This document shows, piece by piece, positions 1-7,582 of a DNA stretch of 64,000 nucleotides; the stretch's first letter is position 1, and each line of letters starts with the position of its first letter. The notes under the pieces were generated by a model. The model was given only the letters and a program-made list of their open reading frames with translations. It did no database searches and was not told the DNA's origin. A program made the translations under genes and the position numbers. The DNA is from Oscillospiraceae bacterium (GTDB lineage Bacteria; Bacillota; Clostridia; Saccharofermentanales; Saccharofermentanaceae), in contig CACYMP010000001.1 of assembly GCA_902775565.1 (NCBI GenBank), positions 124,001 through 188,000 on the forward strand, written 5' to 3'.

Positions 1-606
1 GCCGACGGATTCACTTTAGGCAATCACTCTTTTTCCAACAGGGACTTTGTTACGCAGGCGTCCAAGGTAAGGAACTGCGCAAGACCTGCAAACATCACGC
101 CTTCATGGCCCGGTTACGATTACTTTGTTTTCGAGAAGGGAAATGAGCGTTTGGGAGTATTTAACCTCTTAGGCCAGGTGTTCATGGACAACAATGCCGA
201 TACTCCTTTTGCAAAAGCTGATGAGATAATAGAAAAGCTTAAGAATGAGGAGCACTGCACATCCATTTTCCTTGATTTCCACGCCGAGACGACTTCAGAG
301 AAGCTGGTGATGGGCCGTTACCTTGACGGAAGGGTTACTGCCGTCGCAGGTACACACACGCATGTCCAGACCGCGGATGAGAAGATCCTGCCCGGCGGAA
401 CGGGATATATCACCGATGCCGGCATGACCGGTGCCGTTGATTCCGTACTCGGCATGAAAGCCGAGACCTCAATGACAAGGCTGGTCTCTAAGATGTCGGC
501 CCGTTACGAACCCGCGAACGGTCCCGCCGTGATCAATGGTATAGTTTTTAATACAGACGCCTCGGGAAGGTGTCTTGATATAAGAAGGTTTTGTGAGTAT
601 GAGTAA
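1..606 (+). CDS. ymdB: YmdB-family metallophosphoesterase (5' partial)
   Basis: The reading frame is open from the first base, so the N-terminus lies outside the window. The visible 201 residues carry family hallmarks: TLGNHSFSNRD near the start, the metal-binding stretch FLDFHAETTSEK, GTHTHVQTADEKILP, and GMTGAVDSVLGM near the end. In Bacillus the family hydrolyses 2',3'- and 3',5'-cyclic nucleotides in the cytoplasm and influences biofilm and sporulation decisions; that role is transferred from the family. The stop codon overlaps the start of lspA, which suggests translational coupling at the head of a long operon. Identification is firm; the physiological substrate here is inference. Confidence 0.9.
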   Translation, partial: ADGFTLGNHSFSNRDFVTQASKVRNCARPANITPSWPGYDYFVFEKGNERLGVFNLLGQVFMDNNADTPFAKADEIIEKLKNEEHCTSIFLDFHAETTSEKLVMGRYLDGRVTAVAGTHTHVQTADEKILPGGTGYITDAGMTGAVDSVLGMKAETSMTRLVSKMSARYEPANGPAVINGIVFNTDASGRCLDIRRFCEYE

Positions 607-1333
607 CAAATCGAAAGCCGGTTCATTAATGGCATTTGAGTATACGGTCATTTATTTTTTCCTGATGGCCTTTCTTGTGATCGCTGACCAGCTGGTCAAG
701 CGATACATTGATTTCACGATGGAATACCAGTCCACGGTTCCCGTTATCGACGGATTCTTCTCGCTTCATTATGTCCGCAATACCGGCAGCGCATTCAGCT
801 TCCTGGCTGACAAGTCATGGGGAATTACGGTCCTTTCCGCAATCTCGGCTGTTCTCGGTCTGATGGTCGTCGTCCTCATGGTAATATCATGCTTCAAGCA
901 CCTTAAGCTTTTGGGATTTGCGTTTTCTCTTATTGCTGCGGGAGCATTCGGAAACCTGATCGACAGAGTCTGGCTCAAGTATGTCATCGATTATCTGAGA
1001 TTTGACTTCGGAAGCTATACTTTCCCGATCTTCAACCTTGCTGATATCTGTGCCGTTGTCGGTACGTTTATCCTGTTGGGCATTATCCTTTTCGGGCACA
1101 AATATCTAGACGCTTTCTGGGGTTCTTCCGACAAGAAGAAAGTGAAGGAAAAGGCAAGGAAGGCTGAGGTCAGCATGCCTGAGCAGGAAGAAAACACCGA
1201 AAGTGAAGAAGATACTGCTTCAGGCGATCTCGAGGAAGAGGGCGAAGACGAGGCGGAATCTGAGGAAGAAACGCTGTCGATCCCTTATAAGACAAGACCT
1301 GTAAACTTCGAAAACAGCGATGACGAAGATTGA
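593..1333 (+). CDS. lspA: Lipoprotein signal peptidase II with acidic C-terminal tail
   Basis: This membrane aspartyl protease removes signal peptides from prolipoproteins after lipidation. Four hydrophobic segments are visible, with the conserved NTGSAFSFL loop and the two catalytic aspartates in GNLIDR (Asp124) and FNLAD (Asp151). The start is GTG, with ATG six bases downstream as an alternative; an AAGAAGG ribosome binding site serves either. About 75 residues follow the last helix and are dominated by Glu and Asp, making the protein (246 aa) clearly longer than the usual 150-170 aa; this tail is probably cytoplasmic and disordered. The gene overlaps ymdB upstream and rluD downstream. Substrates would include the lipoproteins at 13760, 26590 and 32653. 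Confidence 0.95.
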   Translation: MSMSNKSKAGSLMAFEYTVIYFFLMAFLVIADQLVKRYIDFTMEYQSTVPVIDGFFSLHYVRNTGSAFSFLADKSWGITVLSAISAVLGLMVVVLMVISCFKHLKLLGFAFSLIAAGAFGNLIDRVWLKYVIDYLRFDFGSYTFPIFNLADICAVVGTFILLGIILFGHKYLDAFWGSSDKKKVKEKARKAEVSMPEQEENTESEEDTASGDLEEEGEDEAESEEETLSIPYKTRPVNFENSDDED

Positions 1334-2234
1334 TCTTGAATGTAAAGAGCCCGGCATCAGGCTCGACGTTTTCATATCCGATAATTCAGACCGTGACTAT
1401 TCAAGGTCCTTTTACAAGAGGCTGATTACAAACGGAATGGTGACGGTCAACGGCAAGACCGTTTCCAAGGCCGGCACTGTCCTTGACAAAGGCGATATGG
1501 TAGCGGTCGATTTCCCTGAACCGGAGAACAGCGATAATATCCCTCAGGATATCCCGCTTGATATAGTTTACGAGGATTCGGACCTTCTGGTCATCAACAA
1601 GCCTCAGGGAATGGTAGTCCATCCCGCGGCAGGTCACCACGAAGGAACTCTGGTCAATGCGCTGCTTTCACACTGCGGCGGCGAGTTATCCGACATCAAC
1701 GGCGTTATAAGACCGGGTATCGTACACCGTATCGACAAGGATACATCCGGTCTGATGCTCGCATGCAAGAACAACGAGACTCATCTTGCCCTGGCGGATA
1801 TGCTTTCGAGGCATGAGATCGTCAGGGAATACAGGGCACTTGTCTACGGGATCATATCTGAAGAGAGGGGAACCGTTGACGCACCCATCGGAAGATCTTC
1901 GTCAGACAGAAAGAAGATGGCGGTTGTCAAGGACGGCAAGTCTGCGGTGACGCATTTTACCGTTGTCAAAAGATATGCCGAGGCGACAGATCTCCTGTTA
2001 AGGCTTGAGACGGGAAGGACACATCAGATAAGAGTCCACATGGGTTATATCGGCCATCCTGTGCTCGGAGACCCGGTCTATTCAGCCAGAAAGCCTAAAT
2101 TCGGGCTTGAGGGGCAGGCGCTCCACAGCTGCTCGATCACCTTTGTGCATCCGAGGACCGGCGAGACCATGCATTTCGAAGCACCAGTGCCTGATTATTA
2201 CCTTAAGGCACTGGACTGCCTGACTCCGCTTTAA
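1320..2234 (+). CDS. rluD: RluD-type large-subunit pseudouridine synthase
   Basis: Isomerises uridine to pseudouridine in RNA, by family mainly 23S rRNA. Residues 1-80 form an S4-like RNA-binding domain (MVTVNGKTVSKAGTVLDKGD). The catalytic domain follows, with HRIDKDTSGL containing the nucleophile Asp139, and later RLETGRTHQIRVHM and GHPVLGDPVY. The length of 304 aa is normal for the family. The start overlaps the lspA stop by 14 bases; the lspA-rluD pair is common in Firmicutes. Exact target uridines cannot be read from the sequence. A second, S4-less relative lies at 34073 and an RsuA-type enzyme at 23231. Confidence 0.93.
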   Translation: MTKIDLECKEPGIRLDVFISDNSDRDYSRSFYKRLITNGMVTVNGKTVSKAGTVLDKGDMVAVDFPEPENSDNIPQDIPLDIVYEDSDLLVINKPQGMVVHPAAGHHEGTLVNALLSHCGGELSDINGVIRPGIVHRIDKDTSGLMLACKNNETHLALADMLSRHEIVREYRALVYGIISEERGTVDAPIGRSSSDRKKMAVVKDGKSAVTHFTVVKRYAEATDLLLRLETGRTHQIRVHMGYIGHPVLGDPVYSARKPKFGLEGQALHSCSITFVHPRTGETMHFEAPVPDYYLKALDCLTPL

Positions 2235-2270
2235 GTTGACGGTAAGCCTCATTTGACAGATAATTTTACT

Positions 2271-3209
2271 ATGACGGAAAAAATAGACATTCAAGGTGCT
2301 TCAGACAGCGCTCTCGGCGTTTACTGGAAGAGGATCTCTTCCGCATTCGGCGTCGGCATTTCCCAGGACGGCGGCGGTGTTGCCATCACGGGTGACGACA
2401 GCCTGTCTGTTCTGCGCGCGAAAAGCGTTCTTTCCGCATTATCCGGTTTCGCCAGGGAAGGCGAGATCGAAGAGACACTTCCCGATTATCTGATATTTCT
2501 TGCCAAGAGCGGAAAGCTCGAGGAATTCATGGCCGGCGGCGACAAGGTGTTCTATACGACTCCTTCGGGACGTCCCATAAAAGCCAAGACTTTGGGCCAG
2601 CGTGTTTATATAGACGCGCTTGAACGTTCCGAGCTTGTTATCTGCTCGGGACCTGCGGGTACGGGAAAGACTTTCCTTGGTGTTGCCATGGCTGTCAAAG
2701 CTTTGAAGGCACGTGAGGTATCAAGGATAATCCTTACAAGACCGGCACTTGAAGCAGGCGAAAGACTGGGCTTTCTTCCCGGCGATATCGAAGAAAAGGT
2801 AGATCCGTACATGAGGCCTCTTTTCGATGCGCTTACCGTTCTTCTCGGTACCGAATCTTTTGACAGATATTACGATAAAGGACTTATCGAGGTCTCACCT
2901 CTGGCATTTATGAGAGGAAGGAACCTTGACGATTGTTTTGTGGTGCTTGATGAGGCACAGAATACTACCTGTGAACAGATGAAGATGTTCCTTACAAGGA
3001 TCGGCCTGAACTGCAGGGCGGTCGCATGCGGTGATTTCACGCAGATAGACCTTCCGAGAGGCTTGGAGAGCGGACTGAAGGATTCCATCAGAGTCCTCAA
3101 AGATGTTGAAGGCATCAGCATAGTCAGCATGTCTGATACCGATATCGTACGCAACAGCCTCGTTCAGAGGATCGTAAGGGCATATGAGAAGGCGGGGCAG
3201 AACAGATGA
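2271..3209 (+). CDS. phoH: PhoH-family ATPase
   Basis: Cytoplasmic P-loop ATPase of the PhoH/YbeZ family, thought to work with YbeY in rRNA processing. It shows Walker A in GPAGTGKTFLG, Walker B in VVLDEAQN, and the family signature TRPALEAGERLGFLPG. About 312 aa is typical. The start is uncertain: a TTG 18 bases upstream is in frame, and neither candidate has a convincing ribosome binding site; ATG was preferred because the protein then begins like family members. The gene immediately precedes pgpH and the YbeY-Era gene, the usual Firmicute neighbourhood, which supports a ribosome-maturation role. Confidence 0.92.
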   Translation: MTEKIDIQGASDSALGVYWKRISSAFGVGISQDGGGVAITGDDSLSVLRAKSVLSALSGFAREGEIEETLPDYLIFLAKSGKLEEFMAGGDKVFYTTPSGRPIKAKTLGQRVYIDALERSELVICSGPAGTGKTFLGVAMAVKALKAREVSRIILTRPALEAGERLGFLPGDIEEKVDPYMRPLFDALTVLLGTESFDRYYDKGLIEVSPLAFMRGRNLDDCFVVLDEAQNTTCEQMKMFLTRIGLNCRAVACGDFTQIDLPRGLESGLKDSIRVLKDVEGISIVSMSDTDIVRNSLVQRIVRAYEKAGQNR

Positions 3210-5287
3210 ATAACGAAAAGAAAAGAAAGAGCATTCTGAGTTTCCATCATATAATTTCTCTCGTGCTCACGGCATTGATGATCGTTGCGATCGTTTATTA
3301 TGGATCACTTCCGGTCAGCTATGACTATAAAGTCGGTTCCATAGCCGTTGGTGATATCTATGCTCCGAGAACATTTACCGATACATATGAGACTGAGAGA
3401 AGGGCGATAATCGCAAGAGAGACAGCTGAAGATATATTCGTAAAATCGGCAGCCATGTCCGAAGAGAATGTTAACAGGATCAAGCAGTTTTTCGATATCG
3501 CTGAGCAGGTGCGCAACGACCTTACCAAAGAACGTACCACCAATCCCCAGCTGTCTTCCAGGGAAGGCGCAAACAGGCTTTCCAAGGAGGTATCAAGGTC
3601 ACTCAAGAAGGATATCTCTTCAAGTAATCTGCTTGTTTTCATAGACCTGAGTTCAACATCGTTCCCGTTCATCAGGGATAAGACGGTTGCAATGGCTGAA
3701 CTCCTTATGACCGAGGAGATAGGCCAGTCGGATCTTTCAAACAAGATCCAGCTCCAGATAAGCAACTTTAAGGCGTCATCGCCTTCTTATTCCGGCTATG
3801 CGGATTCGATGTATGCCGTTCTTAACGCATTGATCGAACCGAACATCATATACGATGAGACGGCATCTGCGGACGCGAAGCAGAATGCTTACAACGCCGC
3901 CATGAACGATCCCGTCACCATAGACAAGGGTGCAAGACTCGTTGAGACCGGAAAAAAGATCGATGATCATATCTACAGAAATCTCGTGGATCTTGAGCTT
4001 ATCCGTGAGAACACTTTCGATCTGGTAATCCTTCTGAGAACAGTCCTCTATGTTGCGGTAGTCACGATCTGCCTGATGTTCTATCTGAATTCGGAACTGG
4101 CAAGGAAAACAACGGTTGAGACGCCTGTTTTCTATATGCTCATCGTTACGTTCCTCGTTCCGGTCGCAGCGTCGATCTATCTTTCGGAGCTCTCAACACT
4201 GTTCTGTATAACCGTATTCTTTACGGCGGTCTGCTCCACCTATATGGATACGCATAACGGCATAATCCTGTCGCTGTTCAATCTGTTCTATATCTGGCCC
4301 GTTCATTACTTTGATACTCAGGTACTGTTCGTTAACGTTATCGTTATCATATTCTGCGCCATTTACGCAGGAAAGACGTCAAGGGTCTCCAACAACGCAT
4401 CGCTTATTCTTTATCCTACTCTTGCCGCGGTCACGGCATCTCTTTGTTACGGATTCTTAAACGGTGCCACCAGGGATGAATTTATTAACGGAGGCGTATA
4501 TGCCCTCATCGGCTGTATCGCTTCACTCGTTGCGGCAGTCGGTCTGTCGCCGATCTATGAGCTCTTAAGCAACGCGGCATCTCCGGTCAAGCTCATTTCG
4601 CTGAGCCAGCCTGGTCAGCATCTGCTCAAGAGGCTTTTCATGGAAGCGCCCGGTACATATTCTCACTCCATGATGGTCGCAAACCTTGCGGACGCAGCAG
4701 CAGAAGCTATCGGAGCCGATTCTCTGCTTTGTAAGGTTGCGTCATACTATCACGATATCGGAAAGCTTAATGCCGTACTGTATTTTACGGAGAATCAGGC
4801 TGACGGCAACAACCCTCATGACTCGCTCACGGTCAGTGACAGCGTAAAGATAATCACTTCGCATACCGAGGACGGAGTCATCATGGCTAAAAAGGAACAT
4901 CTTCCTACCGCCATTATCAAGATAATCGATGAGCATCACGGAACTACCGTGCCCGGTTATTTCTATCACAAGGCATGTGAGGAAGCCAAGAGCAAAGGCC
5001 TGGAAGCTCCTGATATCAATAACTTCAGATATCACGGGCATATCCCTTCAAGCAGGGAGTCTGCAGTTGTCATGATCGCCGATACCACTGAAGCGGCAGT
5101 CAGATCCAAGAAGATAACCAATGCCGATGCTGCAGAAGAGCTCATTAGAAAGCTTGTCAGAGATAAGATAGACCAGGATCAGCTTATGAACTCCGGTTTG
5201 TCATTCGATGATATCGAGAAGATCATACAGGCCTTCAGACATATTTATGAAGGTATGTTCCATGAAAGGATCAAGTACCCCTCATGA
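3206..5287 (+). CDS. pgpH: 7TM-HD phosphohydrolase, PgpH-type c-di-AMP phosphodiesterase
   Basis: Membrane protein of 693 aa in the usual PgpH order. An N-terminal transmembrane helix (about residues 13-33) precedes a roughly 220-residue extracellular 7TMR-HDED domain, then several membrane helices (about residues 275-450), then a cytoplasmic HD domain. The metal-binding motif YYHDIGKL carries His516 and Asp517, and further conserved histidines occur in SHSMM and DEHHG. In Listeria and relatives PgpH hydrolyses cyclic di-AMP, controlling potassium balance and wall homeostasis. The start overlaps phoH by four bases and the stop overlaps the next gene by four, indicating tight translational coupling. 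Confidence 0.93.
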   Translation: MNNEKKRKSILSFHHIISLVLTALMIVAIVYYGSLPVSYDYKVGSIAVGDIYAPRTFTDTYETERRAIIARETAEDIFVKSAAMSEENVNRIKQFFDIAEQVRNDLTKERTTNPQLSSREGANRLSKEVSRSLKKDISSSNLLVFIDLSSTSFPFIRDKTVAMAELLMTEEIGQSDLSNKIQLQISNFKASSPSYSGYADSMYAVLNALIEPNIIYDETASADAKQNAYNAAMNDPVTIDKGARLVETGKKIDDHIYRNLVDLELIRENTFDLVILLRTVLYVAVVTICLMFYLNSELARKTTVETPVFYMLIVTFLVPVAASIYLSELSTLFCITVFFTAVCSTYMDTHNGIILSLFNLFYIWPVHYFDTQVLFVNVIVIIFCAIYAGKTSRVSNNASLILYPTLAAVTASLCYGFLNGATRDEFINGGVYALIGCIASLVAAVGLSPIYELLSNAASPVKLISLSQPGQHLLKRLFMEAPGTYSHSMMVANLADAAAEAIGADSLLCKVASYYHDIGKLNAVLYFTENQADGNNPHDSLTVSDSVKIITSHTEDGVIMAKKEHLPTAIIKIIDEHHGTTVPGYFYHKACEEAKSKGLEAPDINNFRYHGHIPSSRESAVVMIADTTEAAVRSKKITNADAAEELIRKLVRDKIDQDQLMNSGLSFDDIEKIIQAFRHIYEGMFHERIKYPS

Positions 5288-6810
5288 TCATAAAGACCAT
5301 TTATTCAGATGAGAATTATCCGGAAGGTTCGATCGGATCCGTAACCGGATATATTCCGGCACTTTCGGAAGCAATATGCTCTGAGGATTTCCTCTCGCCC
5401 CAGGTTCTGCGGACGATGAAGGAAGCTTATGTAACGCTTACTTTTGTTACAGGAGAAGAGATCAGGAGCGTCAATTCCGAGCAGAGAGGATTCGATAAGG
5501 AGACTGACTGTCTTTCGTTCCCGATGTTCGATATAACCGACGGAAGCTTTAACGATATACCGTCGGCAGGTGATTACGAGATAGACGAGGACGGCAACGA
5601 GGCGCTGTGCTACGGCGATATCCTTATCAACCTTTCCGCTGCAAAAAAGCAGAGCGAGGATTTCGGTCATTCGTTTGAGCGCGAAGTCATCTTTCTTATC
5701 GCTCATTCGCTGCTCCATCTTTTCGGATACGATCACATAGATCCTGCTGACGAGAAGGTCATGATCTCCAAACAGAAGCGCCTTATGACGGCTGTAGGTC
5801 TTGCATTTGACGATGAGATAGAAGACGTTTACGAGATGGATGACCATTCGGATGAAGCAGGTCTTATCCCTGCGGGTTCGCCTTGCGCGCATGTGGGCAC
5901 GGTAGCATTGCTCGGACGTCCTAATGTAGGCAAGTCGACTCTTCTGAACAGCATTTCGGGAATGAAGATAGCAATCGTTTCCCACAAGCCACAGACCACG
6001 AGGACCAACATCAGATCCATCTACAATACCGAAGACACGCAGATCATCTTCACGGATACGCCGGGTGTTCATAAGCCCGGTTCCAAGATGGGCGGCATCA
6101 TGGTCGAGAAGTCTTTCAGATCGGCTATTGCGGCAGATGTCGTTCTCCTGATCGCGGACGGAAGGTTCACGGAACCGGGCAGCGTTGAGAAGCGTCTTAT
6201 CAAGCTTTGTGAGGATAATAAGAAAAAGGTGGTTCTTGCCATCAACCGCGAGGATGAAGTCGGCAGAAACGCGCTGCTTCCGATAACGGCAAATTATTCA
6301 GCCCTATATCCTTTTGAGGATGTGGTCCCGATAAGCGCGAAAACAGGCAAGGGCGTTGATACGCTCCTTGAAGTGCTTTCAAATCTCCTGCCTGAAGGCC
6401 CCAGGCTCTATGACGGCGAGTATCTTACCGACCAGACCGAACGTGAGATCGCAGGTGAGATGATCCGCGAGCAGATACTGCATTACACCGATCAGGAGAT
6501 ACCTCACGGTACTGCGGTCATAATAACGGAATTCAAAGAGAGTGCTGCCGAGGACGGTGAGAATGAGTATGACCGTTCCATTGTCGTTATCAAGGCGGAT
6601 ATCCTCTGCATGAGGAAATCTCACAAGGCGATAATCATCGGCCATGACGGTAAGATGATCAAGCGTATCGGTACAGCCGCCAGAAAGAACATCGAGAAGA
6701 TGCTCGGATGCAAAGTCTATCTTGATCTTTATGTAAAGGTCAGGGAAGACTGGCAGAACAACGAGGCTATATTGAGGGAGACAGGTCTTTCCGATACGGA
6801 GGAAGACTGA
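5284..6810 (+). CDS. ybeY-era: YbeY-Era fusion: rRNA endonuclease joined to ribosome-assembly GTPase
   Basis: One uninterrupted frame of 508 aa holds two proteins that are normally separate. Residues 1 to about 185 are YbeY, with the zinc triad in HSLLHLFGYDH (His141, His145, His151), which acts in maturation of 16S rRNA 3' ends. Residues about 203-508 are Era: P-loop GRPNVGKST at 211-219, DTPG switch II, and a C-terminal KH domain with GHDGK at 453-457. The G4 guanine-specificity motif reads NRED (321-324) rather than the usual NKxD. The linker of about 20 residues is acidic and contains no start codon with a ribosome binding site. The dgkA and cdd genes often found between ybeY and era are absent. 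Fusion would enforce one-to-one stoichiometry at the 30S precursor. Confidence 0.93.
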   Translation: MIIKTIYSDENYPEGSIGSVTGYIPALSEAICSEDFLSPQVLRTMKEAYVTLTFVTGEEIRSVNSEQRGFDKETDCLSFPMFDITDGSFNDIPSAGDYEIDEDGNEALCYGDILINLSAAKKQSEDFGHSFEREVIFLIAHSLLHLFGYDHIDPADEKVMISKQKRLMTAVGLAFDDEIEDVYEMDDHSDEAGLIPAGSPCAHVGTVALLGRPNVGKSTLLNSISGMKIAIVSHKPQTTRTNIRSIYNTEDTQIIFTDTPGVHKPGSKMGGIMVEKSFRSAIAADVVLLIADGRFTEPGSVEKRLIKLCEDNKKKVVLAINREDEVGRNALLPITANYSALYPFEDVVPISAKTGKGVDTLLEVLSNLLPEGPRLYDGEYLTDQTEREIAGEMIREQILHYTDQEIPHGTAVIITEFKESAAEDGENEYDRSIVVIKADILCMRKSHKAIIIGHDGKMIKRIGTAARKNIEKMLGCKVYLDLYVKVREDWQNNEAILRETGLSDTEED

Positions 6811-7577
6811 TGGAACCGTTCTCCTGCAGGGGGATAATTCTCGCTTCACGTGAATTCAAGGAAAAGGACCGTCTTGTATCGGTCCTTACCTCTGACAGGG
6901 GGCTCGTAACGATCTGCGCCAAAGGTTCGGGACGCCCCGGAAGCAAGTCTGCGTTTGCTTCGATCCCTTTCATGGTATGTGATTTCGTTGTCAGTGTATC
7001 TCACGGCTACTACTATCTTAAAGAAGGAACTATAGTCGAGAACAACTCGGATATAATGAACAGCCTTGAGACGATGGCCTGCGCCTCGCATATGTCCGCC
7101 TGCCTTTTGGATTCCACATTTCAGGGCGAGAACACGCATGAAGCCTATGAGCTTGCGGCATATGCATTCTATATGCTCGCGAAAAGACCGCAGGACTACC
7201 TTATCGTTTATTCTGCATTCAACTGGAGACTCCTGACTATCGCCGGATTTACCGTAAAATACGATATCACCAACAACGGCGGCGAACCCGTAACTCCGGG
7301 AAATAATTATCTTGTAAGCCTTGTCGGTGGAACCATTGAGCTTGCAAAGAATTCCAAAGCGGCACGCCTTACCGGTACGGACTACAGGATACTTTCATAC
7401 GACTGCGTTGACGCTCTCAACTATTTTTTTGATTGTCCGCTGAACCGTTTGTTTACGGCCAAAGCATCGGAAACGGTAGTGGAAGACCTTAAAGATTTTA
7501 CGACGGCATATCTGTCGGTGCAGTTCGATAAGAACTACGACGGTCTTAGTATCCTTAACGATATTCCGGGAAACTGA
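6810..7577 (+). CDS. recO: DNA repair protein RecO
   Basis: RecO helps load RecA on SSB-coated single-stranded DNA during gap repair, together with RecF/RecR. The N-terminal OB-fold begins with the expected CRGIILASREFKEKDRLV pattern, and the helical C-terminal domain follows; 255 aa is normal. The four-cysteine zinc finger present in many RecO proteins is not seen in the region where it is expected (around residues 150-180). The start overlaps the fusion gene stop by one base (TGATG-type junction), and recO is commonly next to era in Firmicutes. It ends only five bases from the end of the opposing helicase gene, with no visible terminator between. Confidence 0.92.
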   Translation: MEPFSCRGIILASREFKEKDRLVSVLTSDRGLVTICAKGSGRPGSKSAFASIPFMVCDFVVSVSHGYYYLKEGTIVENNSDIMNSLETMACASHMSACLLDSTFQGENTHEAYELAAYAFYMLAKRPQDYLIVYSAFNWRLLTIAGFTVKYDITNNGGEPVTPGNNYLVSLVGGTIELAKNSKAARLTGTDYRILSYDCVDALNYFFDCPLNRLFTAKASETVVEDLKDFTTAYLSVQFDKNYDGLSILNDIPGN

Positions 7578-7582
7578 AGAGA

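Noticed and set aside
5305-6072. Large minus-strand ORF opposite the YbeY-Era gene
   Set aside because: It is a shadow frame of a clearly coding plus-strand gene, without recognisable family features or initiation signals.
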